From: Capsicum annuum
Taxonomy: Eukaryota; Streptophyta; Magnoliopsida; Solanales; Solanaceae
Direction of reading: 5' to 3'
Length of the DNA: 64,000 bases
NCBI RefSeq assembly: GCF_002878395.1
Contig: NC_061115.1
Coordinates: forward strand, 58,033,564-58,097,563
The notes beneath the pieces are model-generated. The model was not told where the DNA came from, did not search any database, and worked only from the letters and a program-made list of their open reading frames with translations. The translations under genes and the position numbers were made by a program. Positions within the stretch are counted from its first letter, which is position 1, and every line of letters starts with the position of its first letter. Below are positions 1 through 12,700 of this stretch, piece after piece.

Positions 1-1580
1 AATTCAAAATCTGAAAATCTGAGTAAAATTTGTATTTTTAGTCTGTTCTAAATCTGCTATGGCATTCATCTATTTGGTATCGTCATATCAAGACATGTAA
101 GTCTTATCTCTATGCCATACATTATCATATTACAACTCTTTTATTCAAACAATGTTTAGACCACCAAGTCATTTAAACAGTACAATAGGATTCATATTTT
201 CAAAACATATGTTAAACTATGCAAAGATTTTTTTGTTTTAACATTTAAACAAATAGTGGTCAATTTCTTAAACAATCATGCAATTTCTTTGATTATCACC
301 TTTAGTATTTTAAAATAAAAAATTATCCTTCTCTTCAGTTCACAATCAACACAAAATTCATATAAGTTGGTAAACCCTTGGTTCATGCTTTAAGACATGC
401 AATTGAATAACCCTTAATTTGTAAATCAAGAAATAACATAACGAGAGAGGGAAATTCATTCTTCATGCCCTCAATTCATATTTTCAATCTTCAAACACAT
501 ACATACGTATCATATATATATGATAAAAAATCTATCTTTAAGAGAAGGCCTCAAGACCAAAATATTATATCATAAAAAAAAGGATTCATAATGCATAACC
601 TATAAATTATTCTAAAAAACCCTTCATGAGTATATGATTTCATAATTTTCGAAATTTACTAAAATGATTTCAACATACCCATGTAGTTTAGGAGAAACCC
701 ACGTACCTTATGTTGTTTAGTTGTGAAGATTGGACTCAAATCTTGACCCGTTTCTTGAAATCTTGAACTTAGAGTAAAACCCTAGTTTGATCTTGTTTTT
801 GAGAGTGGAGAGGATTTGAGATGTTGAAAACTAATAGAAAAATGGATTATAACGCTTAGGATATGATTTATATTTGTGGAATAGGTTTTAGGGTGTTGAA
901 AAGACCAAAATACCCCTTCAGATTCAAATAGAAATTTCTAAATTTCAAGGGTGACGACCTTGGTTGATAGGTCGTCAACCAAGTATGACCGATCGCACCA
1001 AGTCGTCACTTAAAAGCTGATTTTACAAGTTGTTAGTCTTGGGTGACGACTTGGGCTGATAGGTCTCTACTTAGGTTATGGCTTATCATCTCAGGTCGTC
1101 ACTTAGAAGATAAAAATAATGGCTCACTGGTTTGGGGTGATAACTTGGCTAATAGGTCGTCACTTAGGTGATGGCCTATCAACTCAGATCGTCACTTTGT
1201 TGATAGAAAAACATGCTGAAGTAAAATGAGCATAACTTTTTGCTTCGATATAAGATTAAGGTGAAACTAAATATATTGGAGAGAAGATTCAAAGACCTTT
1301 CATTTGATATATAGTAGGCCACGTAACTCATTATGTACATGGAGTAATGATCGATGAAATTTAACCCAAGTTGAAACATACCATAAATCTTAATCGATAG
1401 AAACGTTCTCAACTCGTCTTTGAGTTAGAGATATTTGTGACCTAAATTCATATCCAAATGTATTCCCGTACTATAGAATTGATCATAACACATATATTAA
1501 CAAAGAATCATTAGTTTTGGGTCTATAAATGCAAAAACGACAGTTTCATATCTAAACTGAAAAAATATGGGGTGTTACAA
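1..1580 (-). repeat. LTR J, partial LTR of a Ty3/gypsy-type element
   Basis: Read on the minus strand, this begins at 1580 with TGTAACACCCC, the LTR start used by several families in this window, and runs off the left edge. It was inserted into the LTR of element F: the sequence right of 1580 continues the F LTR. A GC-richer block with repeated GTCGTCA words lies at 950-1200. No coding sequence is visible; the open stretch at 1179-1412 has no family resemblance. The PBS and LTR 3' end are outside the window, so the type of element (solo LTR or full) is unknown. Confidence 0.65.
948..1200. repeat. Imperfect tandem repeats with GTCGTCA dyads inside LTR J
   Basis: Three imperfect copies of a roughly 70-110 bp unit of the form GGTGACGACTTGG...GATAGGTCGTCACTTAGG are seen at about 948-1045, 1045-1135 and 1135-1200. 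Each unit holds self-complementary words. TGACGACC (952-959) pairs with GGTCGTCA (970-977), and CTTGGTTGA (959-967) pairs with TCAACCAAG (975-983). The block is clearly GC-richer than the surrounding AT-rich LTR. Its place, 380-630 bp from the LTR start, suggests the U3 promoter region; a regulatory role is inference. Confidence 0.6.
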
Positions 1581-2340
1581 CTAACAATGATAGAAGATTC
1601 ACATGCCTAAATTACAAAGATTCAAAGAGAGGAATTGATCGTTAAGCCCTTAGATGACTACTTTGGAGAAACCCTAGCCAATTTTGCTTGAGAGTATTTT
1701 GAGAGAGTTAAAAAGAGGTTTAATCTTGTAAAGTATGGAATGAGTGACCAAAAAGTGTTATAGGGACGTGGGGACTTAAGGGTTTTGAGTGGAAATATCC
1801 AAAGTGCCCCAGCTAAAAACTGTAAAAAGATGGCAGGTGGTTACGAGTCACCTCCTTGACTCATGACCGCAACATACGACTCGTACCCTTGAGTCGTCAC
1901 CAAGACATTGAGTTGAACATCTATACACTGTCCACCATACGAACCTATGACACTACTCATTACCCGACCATTGACTCGTATGGTCTAGTCGTATCAAAGA
2001 TACAATCCAAGGGATTGGACACTGGACAGCTTACAATTCAACCCTACCACTCATAACCTATCCTCACGGCTCTGAAGGAGAAACTCAAACTTAGAGCCAA
2101 GTCAAGTCACTAAGTTTGTGATTTATTTAAGGATCTTCCTATGGAACCGTCACCACCCTAACGACTCATACCACCAAGTCTTTACCAAGACCAAAAACTC
2201 AACCACTATCAACTAGACACGCAATGATTAGGGTCACCTGATCTATACCCGTACCATACGACTCGTATGGTTTATTTCTCAATAGGACAGTGAGATCAAA
2301 TCTCAGGAAATTTCCAAGGGACAAAACCTAGGGTGTTTCA
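1581..2340 (-). repeat. Element F 3' LTR (first 760 bp; rest displaced by J)
   Basis: On the minus strand it starts at 2340 with TGAAACACCCTAGG, homologous to the start of LTR E at 7741 (TGAAATACCTTGGG, with the shared word GGAAAATTTCC). It carries several copies of a TACGACTCGTA-type dyad between 1860 and 2270, including the 17-bp near-palindrome CCATACGACTCGTATGG at 2254-2270. LTR J interrupts it at 1580, so its end lies outside this window. Confidence 0.75.
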
Positions 2341-2730
2341 TAGCCATCGCTTATGCGACCTAATGGGCACTTAAGCAAGAAACCTGCACCAATTGAGACT
2401 TAAAATTTTTTAAGTCTCTATCGACCCCTCGAGATTCATCCGAAATCTTATATATGCAAGAAAAAAATGCTACACTATCAAACTCAATGTTCCAAACTCT
2501 ATGGCATAGTCAAAATTTCCATCCGAGGTTATTTTGACAAGTGTGTCCCACACCAATGTGTCATTTTTCTTAACTTTCAATCAGTAGCTCGAAATGAGTC
2601 CAAGAGTATCGAGACCCAAACCAAGGGTCCACCTAGCTTAAAATCGACATTTTGGAGCTGTTGGAACTATCATAATTGTCATACGATGTCATTTGGCTAA
2701 AGTTTTTCCTTGTAGAAAATTTAAACCCGC
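2341..2730 (-). other. Element F 3' untranslated region between chromodomain and LTR
   Basis: This stretch lies between the end of the F chromodomain coding region and its 3' LTR. It contains only short chance open frames. A polypurine tract would be expected next to 2341, but I do not see a clean one there. No other gene or repeat is apparent. Confidence 0.5.
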
Positions 2731-4110
2731 AAAGACATCAATATATGGAATTGTCTCTAAGTAGAAATAGATACTTGGACTACATATCCTCTTTAGCTTC
2801 CCATGTAGCCTCTTTCGTCTTATGGTTCATCCATAAAACCTTTACCGAAGCTATGTCCTTTGTCTATAACTGAAAAACCTGCCAATCCAAAATTTTAACT
2901 GTGACCTTCTTATAAGACCGAGAATCCAAAATATCAATATTCTTAATAGGCATAATTTGCGATGAATCACCCACACACTTCCTTTACATGGAAACATGGA
3001 ACACCAGTTGAATGGAGCTCACACTAGAAGGCAAGTCCAACTCATACGCAACATTACCAACCCTTCTTAAAACCAAGTACGGACCAACATACCGAGGACT
3101 AAACTTTCCTTTTATTCCAAACTGAATTACTCTCTTTATAGGAGACACCTTCAAGAAAATACCTTATCCCCAACCTCAAACTCTAACTTCCTACACCTCA
3201 CATTGATATAGGATTTTTGGTGACTTTAAGCAGTTTTAAGCCTATCCCGAATCACCTTTACCTTTTTCGTAGCTTGGTGAACCAAATCCAAACCAAATAT
3301 CTCTCACCAATATCAAATTATCCAATAGAAAACCTATACCTCCTTCTATACAAGGCCTTAAATGAAGCCATCCCAATGCTAGAGTGGTAGCTGTTATTAT
3401 ATACAAACTCTATAAGAGGCAAATGCTCAACCCAACTACCACCATAGTTAATAAGCAAGCTTCAAGCATATATTTCAATGTCTGAATAGTCCTTTCTACT
3501 TGCCCATCTAACTTTGTATGGAAAATAGTACTAAGACTCTCTTTGGTTCCCAAAACTTACTGAAATGACTACCAAAAGGGAGATGAAAACGTGCATCATG
3601 ATCCAAGATAATAGAAACAGGTACCCCATGCACCTTTACAATCTCTTGTAGGCATAACCTCACATAGTCTTCTGCCAAAAAATTAGTACTCACTGGGAAA
3701 AGTGAATGAACTTTGTCACCCTATCCAACCCTTCCACGATGACCCAAATCGAATCAAACTAATTCAGAGACCAAAGAGGACTGATAACGAAATCCATGTT
3801 GATCACTTCCCACTTCCACACAGGAAACTCAATCTCTTAATACAGCTCTCCAGGCCTCATGTGCTCAACTTTTACTTGTTGGTACACCATGCACTTAGCT
3901 ACAAAACTAGCCACATCCCGCTTCATATTGTTCCACCAATACATCTCCTTAAGCTCATGATATATTTTTGTTACACTAGGAAGAATGTCATAGCGCGACT
4001 TATATCCCTCAGCCAAGATCCTCTCTCGCAATCCATCCATATCTGGAATGCGCAATTTCCCTTGGTACCGCGAGGTACCATTACCACTAACCTTAAAAGC
4101 CATTACTTTA
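2731..4110 (-). pseudogene. Element F integrase and chromodomain (broken)
   Basis: Minus-strand peptides match the gypsy integrase. The N-terminal zinc-binding part lies at 4103-3837 (RIPDMDGLRERIL, then MYWWNNMKRDVASFVAKC). A central core piece at 3693-3508 reads IVKVHGVPVSII. Further on, the GPY-type segment (YELDLPSS) leads into a chromodomain around 2900-2740 that ends with KEATWEAKEDM. The chromodomain is known to direct integration to marked chromatin. Several stops and frame changes separate these pieces, so no functional protein is made. Confidence 0.8.
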
Positions 4111-4379
4111 TGCTATCTCACATCACTCTTTATCCTCATCAAGATAGGATCTAGCACTTACTTCTTTTTCATCTTAGCACCCAGGGATGACTTTGCCACC
4201 TCCAAAATGAACACCATCACCATCCTTAGAATCCAAGAGGCGAATTCCAAGGTTAACCAAACCATGAACATCTTTCACTAATTCTCACTTTACCTCATCC
4301 ACATAAGCTAGACACCCCATAGATAACCTACTAAGAGCATCAATAACCACATTAGCTTTACCTGGATTGTAGTGAACAC

Positions 4380-5655
4380 TTATGTCGTAATCCTTAAGAA
4401 GCTCAAGCCATCTTCTTTGCCTGAGGTTAGGCTCTTTCTGAGTAAATATATATTATAGTCTCTTATGATATAAAAATATATCACATGCACATGATATAAA
4501 TAGTAACGCCAGATTTTCAATGTAAACACCATAACTAATACCTCTAAGTCATGAGTTAGATAATTCTTTTCATGTACCTTTAATTGTCTAGAGGCATAAG
4601 ATACAACATTATAATGTTGAATCAACATGCAACCAAGCCCCACATGGGATGCATCATAATAGACCACAAAAACATCAATGCCTTCAGGAAAGGTCAAGAC
4701 CGGAGCCAAAGTCTGCTTATCTTTCATCTTCTCAAAACTCACCTCACAAGCATTAAACCACAAGAACTTTACCTTTTTCTGAGTTAACTTAGTCAACGGG
4801 ACAGCTATAGTCAAAAAGCTTTCCACAAACCTCCTATAGTAACCAGCTAAACATAAGAAACTTTAAATATCAGTTAGAGTCATGGGTATAGGACACTTCT
4901 TAACCATTATAACATTTTGAAAATCCACCATAACCCCTTTACTAGAAATGACATGGCCCAGAAAAGTGACAGCGGTCAACCAAAATTCATATTTAAAAAA
5001 TTTAGCGTACAACTGCTGCTCTTCCAGGGTCTGCAATATAAGTCAGAGCTGATCAACATGATCCATCTCACTCTTTGAAAGCACCAGAATATTGTCTATA
5101 AATATATTAACAAAAAAAGCCAAAAATTGATAAAAGACTATTTGTCAAATCTATGAATATTGTCGGGACATTAGTCAACCTAAAAGACATAACCAGGAAC
5201 TCAATATGCCTATACCAGGTATGAAAGGTAGTCTTAGGAATATCCACCTCCCTAATATTTAGCTGATGATACCCAAATCAAAGATTAATTTTGGAGAAAA
5301 ACTTAGCACCCTGAAGTTGATCAAAAAAATCATTAAACCTCAAAAGTGGGTACTTATTATTTACTATCACTTTTTTTAATTACTGGTAATCAATATACAT
5401 CCAAAGGGAACCATATTTATTACACATGAATAAAAATAGTGCACCCCATAGAGACACGCTAGGATGGATGAAACCCTTGTATAAAAGATCCTTTAGTTGC
5501 TTCTTAAGCTCCTTCAACTCAGCTGGAGCTATTCTATACGGGGGAATAGAAATAGGACGAGTGTCTAGAATGTGATCTATCCCAAAATCAATATCCCTAT
5601 CGAAAGGAACACTAGGAAGGTCATCAGGGAACACCTTAGGAAACTCATTCACCAC
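4380..5655 (-). pseudogene. Element F reverse transcriptase and RNase H (broken)
   Basis: On the minus strand the RT start reads [20 protein letters not shown], then [20 protein letters not shown] (5655-5380), which is the classic plant gypsy wording. The polymerase active site, normally FIDDILV, reads FIDNILV: the second catalytic Asp is Asn (codon at 5091-5093), consistent with a G-to-A change. RNase H follows at 4826-4380 ([18 protein letters not shown], then [13 protein letters not shown]). Stops and frameshifts lie between the blocks. Replication by this copy is not possible. Confidence 0.85.
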
Positions 5656-7660
5656 CAGGACAAATGTAAAAAAGGATCCTTTGAGTTAGAATCTTTAACC
5701 CAGAACCGATGATAGAGATAGCCTTTGGAAATTAATCTTTGAGCTCTAAGATATGATATTAACCTCCCCTGAGGTGCCAAAGAACCACCCTCCTATTTAA
5801 TAACTGACTTATTAGGGAATTTAAAGATGCCCTTACATGTCTGACAATCTAAAGATACATAGCACGAGTGCAACCAATCTATCCCCAATATTACATCCAA
5901 ATCAACCATGTCTAATTCAAATAGATCCTCCAAAGTCTCCCAACTACGTATAGACACTACATAACCCTTCTAGACTCTTCTAATCACCATAGAGTCACCC
6001 ACCGAGGTAGAAATAAAAAAGGGTCTCACCATAGAGTCACCCACAGAGGTAGAAATAAAAAGGGTCCAAAATACACTCAAGACTAATGCCAAAATGCACA
6101 GCCACAAATGGGGTAATACATGATATAGTGGACCATGGATAAAGTAAACCGTACACATCATGGGAAAAGAGTTTAAACATACTAGTAATGACAATAGGTG
6201 ATACCTCAAACTTATGACTAGTAGTGAGAGCATAGAGCCAGTTCTAACTAGTTCAAGAGCTAAATAGTGTACCTTTCTGTGCTGGAGCTAATGAAGAGGC
6301 AATAGGAATTTTTTTCCTTAGAGGTAAACTTACCTACAGGATAGATTTTAAGCATATGCCCTAGCTGACCACAGTTGAAGAACTTGTCCTTTTCTTTATC
6401 ATAATAACCCCAATGTAATTAACCATAAAATCAACAAAGAGGATAGGATAGAGCTGATTAGGCCCTACTAACTTGAGATTCGGTACCTTGTGCCCTATAA
6501 TTATTGCCACCATAAAAACTCTTGTAACCTAATGACTTTGGGTAGGGAGCACTAGGCAATAAGTAAGACCCAAAATTGCTCTACTTTTTCTTCAACCACT
6601 TTCCATATCCCTGCCACTCTGCTATTGGCCACCATCCTGCTCAGAAAATCTAAACTTATTGCTTTTCTATTTCCTCATCTCTTCTTGCTTCTTCTTCTCT
6701 TCCTGAACCTACTACATGTACATAACCAACCTCGAAATGTCTATATCCTTTTTAAACAAAGCAGCTTTACTCTCTAAAATTATGCCTCAAGATAACCCAA
6801 AAGCAAACTTTCTCATTCCAGCCCTAATTGTTGAAACCAATTTTGGAGCATACCGAGCTAACTAGTGGAACATCAAGGCATACTTCTTGACTGATATCTT
6901 ACCCTGATTCACATTAAGAAACTCTTCTACCTTTAGTTTCCTCACCTCATGTGGAATAAAGTAGTCCAAAAAAGAACTAGAGAAATTATCCTAAGGGCTG
7001 ATTCAACATCATCTCCCCTAGACTATTCCCATCCCTCATACCATTGGTAGGCTATGTCTTTTTATTAGTAGGTAGCAAATTCCACACCCTCTACATAAGT
7101 GGCATGCATAACATGGAAGATCTTTTCTATCTCATCTAGAAAACATTAAGGATCCTCCTAAACCTTAATAATAGTAAAGGTCAGATGGTTCAAACTTATA
7201 AATTGGTCAACCCTTGATGCCTCAGAAGATGAAGTAATAGAAGCACCTCACTCAGCCTAAGAAACTATCAACTATTCTAATATATGAATAAACTGACAAA
7301 GCTTTGCATTTATTTCATTAGGTTGAGGAGCTCGAGAAGGAATAGAGGGACCAGTGGACTTCTAGTATGATAATTAGGAACCCTATAAGTAGGATGGGTC
7401 CCATCAACATTATCCATGGGTGGGACACAAAAGTCTAGATGAGTTTCAGATCATCTAGGAGGCAAGATCTGAAAAGCAAACAAATAGGTATTAGAGAAGA
7501 TTTCAGGACCTTAGGCTCTATACCTCGAAAATAGGACACAATAAAGAAAGACATTCCTAAATGCCTCATAGCCTCCCCCTTATGAGCGAGGCATCCTGTA
7601 CACCCTTAAAAGAGACTCTACTAGACATAGATTTATCGACTTCTAATTTACCATGAACCT
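5656..7660 (-). pseudogene. Element F gag and protease region (heavily decayed)
   Basis: This stretch occupies the gag-protease position between the PBS at 7664-7675 and the RT start at 5655. Short minus-strand pieces resemble the retropepsin region near 5880-6060 and a zinc-knuckle-like gag tail near 6350-6400. A short 40-bp direct duplication (AGAGTCACCCACxGAGGTAG, near 5990 and 6034) lies in it. No long frame survives. The assignment rests mainly on order within the element. Confidence 0.6.
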
Positions 7661-7663
7661 AGG

Positions 7664-7675
7664 GCTCTAATACAA
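7664..7675 (-). other. Degenerate primer-binding site of element F
   Basis: On the minus strand it reads TTGTATTAGAGC, 10 of 12 bases matching TGGTATCAGAGC, the usual plant retrotransposon PBS complementary to initiator tRNA-Met. It lies just inside the LTR remnant 7679-7740. Confidence 0.65.
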
Positions 7676-7678
7676 ATC

Positions 7679-7740
7679 TAACATTACCTAAACCAGGGAC
7701 TAGTCATGTCGGGTATCTCAAGTCCAATCAGGACTGGAGA
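7679..7740 (-). repeat. Remnant of element F 5' LTR (last 62 bp)
   Basis: On the minus strand this aligns with the end of LTR E (13510-13570): the words GGACTT, AGATACCC/GGATGCCC and AGTCCCTG/GGCCCTAG occur in the same order just before the PBS. The rest of this LTR is missing because element E abuts at 7741. Confidence 0.6.
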
Positions 7741-9705
7741 TGAAATACCTTGGGTTTTAACCCTTGGAAAATTTCCAAGATTTCTAGATTCTAAATATCA
7801 TAAGACTTATGGTTATCAATTGTATAATTAGTTACAATTGGTATGCTCTTGGTAATATGCTAACCAGTGTTTGTTGGTGGCTTGGATTGGTTTCTGGAAT
7901 GGGTACAACTTGGTAGGTACGAGTCGTATGGTTGGTGATAGGTTATATGGTTTGGGATTTTCCTTTACTTAATTTAAAACTTATTAACTTAACTTAGATC
8001 TTAGTTTGAGTAGCTCACCATGAGTTATAAGAGAGGGTATGAGTCATACTATTAACTTGTATAGTAGATAGTGTTCAAATTTTCTTTGATTCTATTCAGC
8101 TAGAGATACAGTTTAGGGGTGCTAATTATATGGTTGGGTATAACTTAGTTTAGGTAATTCATACATTAGACAGTGTTGGGTCTAAGTGGAAAACCTAGGG
8201 AGCGAGTTATGGGTACCACTCATATAGAAGGGTACGACTGGTATGGGGGAGTCATACCGTCTGATGGGAATTTTAAGTAGTTTAAGTTAGGGGTAATCTT
8301 GATATTTATCACTTAACTGCATAAGGTCCCATGAATTATATCATAATTAGGACATTATTTACCCTATTATTATAATCTTAAACACTTATAAACTCTCTCT
8401 AATTCTCTCTGAGGCTCTTGGGTAAAGAAAGGCTAGGATTTCATCAAGAGGATCAATTTAGGGCTTGTACAAGTGATTTCCCAACATCATCTTCATAATC
8501 TAAGGCATGTACTCCTCCCTCATTGTTAGTTCCAACTAAAGGCATGTTTTACACAATGTTTTCATGGCATGATTATTGGATGGTTTTTAAGTTTTAAAAT
8601 ATATGGGGTTTTGGTATTAGACATTTGGTTATGGATTTCCTATGTCTTAATTATTTGTTTAAATATTTTAATAGTGGTTTGAAAAATTGGTTGCATGGGA
8701 ATGGTTAATTGGTAATTGGATTTGGTTTTGGAAACATTATGCCCCCAAATTTTTTGATAAAATGCCTATTACAATGCTTTTACTATATTATTAGACGTTT
8801 AATGGAACTATTGCATTGTATGGTTGGTGAAATGGTATAAATGGTTTGGAATGGTTAAATAGCAAGGATTGGTTTTCATGGTTATGTTTAATAATACTTC
8901 CTTATGGAGTACAAGGGATTCCCCTAATTAAAATTAATAATGGAAATTTTGTAGAGAACACAAGATCCCCCCAAATTAACTTTACAATGTAATTTAAGGG
9001 TACATGGGAATCCCTTTATATAAAAAGGTTGGCTATGGACATTTCTTGCAAGCTATAGTCGGTATGATGATACCAGTACTCATAGCGTTGGTAAATAATA
9101 ATGGAATAATAATTTGGTTGGATGGTAATGGTTTTGATTGGGAAATAATGGTGCGAGTCCAATAGACGGACACTAGAAACTCATGTTTGCCGACATGGGG
9201 GTCGGTAATAGCAACTATATATGATACTATAAAGTACATAGGAATCCTCTAAGTAAACTGTACATATATATCATGGAGAGCGAAGAGTACTCAAGAATAC
9301 CCTAATCTTATGGTATCTCCAGTTTGTGCAGCTACACACATCAGGGCCTATTCAGGGGTTACATTGGACCCATAAAGCCGGTGGGTATTTCTAGAACGGT
9401 TAAGTTACACATACCTAGGTTAATGTTTTAAAAGGCATGCTAAGCCTGACTCTCTTTTTTGGTATAGTTGTATATATCTATCTGTATGGTCGTGTGCATA
9501 AGGTTGGTTTACTAGATGTCATTATTTTATCATTATCCTGAGTTTATGCTAGCATTCATCCACTAACCCATCTTCGGGTGGCTATGTCCCCATGCGATGT
9601 AACAACCAGTAATTCTACTCCTCCTACTTAGTGATCTAATTTGGGATAAGCTACTAGATTAAAGTGGTGAGATTTCATATCCTTGAAGGCTCTATTTCAT
9701 TACAT

Positions 9706-9710
9706 GGATG
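9706..9710. other. Left target-site duplication of solo LTR D1 (GGATG)
   Basis: GGATG here and GGATG at 13086-13090 flank D1 exactly, as expected from 5-bp staggered integration by an LTR retrotransposon. Confidence 0.85.
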
Positions 9711-12700
9711 TGTAACGACCCGAGATCCAATCCCGAGATGTCACATGGTGCTTATGACCTCAAAGGATCACAAGCTAACCCTTTTCTGATATCTATACCT
9801 GTACACTGCTTAATATCCAAAATAAATGCAGAAACTGGCCATAAGGTTCAGCACATCTATATATACTCAAAACTAAAAACTGAATACTAATACATCTATC
9901 ATAAAAGCCTGTAAACTCTCTGAACTGTGGAGTTGATGGGACATGTCCCCAACTAACTCCGTCTACTGAAAAATATAAATAAAGTCTGATGCCATAATAG
10001 TAAACTGAGATTCGTCCATAAAAAAAAAGTCTCACTACTATGACTACTGCTGCTGACTAGGACTGAACTGCTGAGGAAACTCTGGGTCCTATGCCTCTGA
10101 ACCTATGGTGCCAAATAAAACACCATAGCGCAAATGTGTCAGTACAGGAATGTACTAAGTATGTAGATGAGGTAAGGCTAAATGAAAAGGATCATGCGTG
10201 CAGAATATCTAAACTGAATAATCATGAAAATGTCGCACGAGAACATATACATAAATGCACAGACCCTAATCATAATCATCGTAACTCTAAATACCAAAAC
10301 TCGAATACCACTTTACTGCAGACTAAACTCACTACTGACACTGAGATACTGAATTACTGACTCATATGATACTGATAACTGAGGATCTGGATGCACTTAC
10401 ATCAAGGACTGAATTCTTAGATTACTGCTTTCGATCGATAGGATTTGAGATCAACCTCTCTAACGAATGATTTTAGAAACTATTATCAATGATAAGAAAG
10501 ATGAATATATCTAAATCTGATAACAAAGATACTCAATAGAATTTGAGACCATGAATCAAGCCTATCTGGTGGTATATCTCTGAATATGATATCAAGTAAC
10601 TGTATATGAGACCACGCCTATCTGATGGGATGGTCCATGAATCAATAAAACTATCTGAGTTCCTCATAATAATAGATGACTGTATCTAACAGTCCTAATT
10701 TTTGAAGATTGATACTAAAATTGAAACTGTAACTGAAACTATGGGAAGTAGTTATTTAACCGACATGCCCCAACCTACCACAGGTAGGGTCCAACCTGTA
10801 ACCCCAGCTGGAAGGGTGTCAAACTGTGCCACGGGTAAAGACCTCTCTCTAGTCAATCCTCTCTGATGGATGACCCTTACTAGGTAGTCGACCTAAGGTA
10901 ATATAATAGTCAAATACTCTCCCTCTAAAGGTAATAACCTTTTCCTAATGGTGACTCTTATATCCTATGCTGGCTTCATAGTTTTGGAGGTCAAGGATTG
11001 CTACTAATGACTCCAGCCTCTCTCTTTTGCTGATGGGAGGAGCCACCATCCCTTCCCTCACTCGATGCTAGTTTCTACTCCTAACTAAAAGAATCTGAAT
11101 GAATTCTTAACTGAACACAATTAAACTAAATCTTATACTAATCATGTTTATCAAAAGATTTGACTGAGCTATGGTGAGATCACTTAGTTTCATATTTGAT
11201 GGAAATGGTATTGAATCACAATATCTGATTAACGATACAAAACTTGAATAGATTATTAGGTCACTTTTGAGATTAGAATTGAACACTTGCATACTATTAG
11301 ATCTGAGCTGATTACAGGACTGAGGCTAGATTACTAGTGATATGGAGATTACAGAGATTACTTAGATTTTTGAGCTTTCTTACGTTCTGCAATTGTCTGA
11401 AGATACAGATTTCTATAGCTCACTGAGTTTTGAGAATCATGGCTCGACAAGAATTATTGTGAAACTTAGATGGGCTATAGACAACAGCTAAATTGTTGGG
11501 TATAAATACCCCCAGGACTCGATAACATAAAATAAACTGTAATCATTCCTCCATCATCATAACCATTCATTCATTATCATCATCACAATCATTCATTTAT
11601 CATCACAGTCATATATTTATCATCATTATCATTAAAGTATCTCTTCAAGTATTTAGGAATCATATCATATGTTCATCCTCATAATCACTAAGACATCACT
11701 TCAAGCATTTATGGATCATAAACATATAATAGCGTAGGGGAAACATGCTACTAGATCATACTTCATTCAACAAGGTCTTTTCTTAAGTACTTCACACCTA
11801 AATCAATCTTGACATATATTTAGACATCATATGATTTGGGGAAAACTTTACACTATCATGTATCAACTTACTTGCTAACCACTTGGCATGTATTAAAAGC
11901 TTAGCATATATCAAAGAGCACATAATTAGGGAATTTACTACCATCACATCTCCACTTGTTCACTAAGGTCCTTTAACAATCACTAGACATGCACGGGTTT
12001 ATAATTATTTGGGAATTTCTTACTGTCATAGAATAATTCATCCAGTTGGGTATTTTATCAAACACTAGGCATGCATAAACTAACTCACAATTTGGGGTTT
12101 CATCTTCAACATACTACAATAGCCCTTATGCTTCATCTAAGCTCTTTATCAAACCTATGGGGGACATACTTCACTTATTCAACCATTTCTACAACTAAAT
12201 GCCATGAACACATCACATAAATTTCACATAATAGGGTCAAAGCTCATTAATCTTATACACAAACATGAATCAAAACTCAACATCACAAGGAACTTCAATT
12301 TTAACTCATACAAATCATGGAATCTCATAAGAATAAAATTCTTGAAGTTTTAAAAAGGGTTCTTGAGCTTCTTGAATGAAAGGGACCCAAGAATCAACAT
12401 CTACATACCTTGGGGAAACTTTTTTATTAAAAGCCTGCGAAAGGTTTCTTGATTTCTCTAGATCTTTCTTGATTTTTGTTGAAGAAGAAGAAGAGGATTT
12501 TGATTTTAGAAACCCTAATTCTTGGTGGAAGAAGAGAAAATGAGACTAAAATCCCTTAGTTGGGTATTTATAGAGGATAGGGGGAAAGGGGAAAAGACCA
12601 AAAAGCCTTTGGAATTAAGCTGAAAAATCCCGATTTTACATGCTAGCGTGACGCGCCAGAATCGCACCAGTTCATTGAAAATGGACAATTAGAAAACTGC

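Larger units (their letters stand above)
1581..7740 (-). mobile_element. Element F: decayed Ty3/gypsy chromovirus, minus strand
   Basis: On the minus strand the order is LTR end (7740-7679), PBS-like site, gag, protease, RT, RNase H, integrase, chromodomain and then a second LTR (2340 leftwards). The order RT-RNase H-integrase-chromodomain identifies a Ty3/gypsy chromovirus. Reading frames are broken by many stops and frameshifts throughout. The downstream LTR is cut by LTR J at 1580, and the upstream LTR is cut by element E at 7741. Peptides resemble the Tekay/Del type common in plants; the clade call is inference. Confidence 0.85.

Noticed and set aside
10091..10360. 89-codon open frame in LTR D1
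   Set aside because: It lies across the hairpin region of an LTR in antisense direction and is broken in D2.
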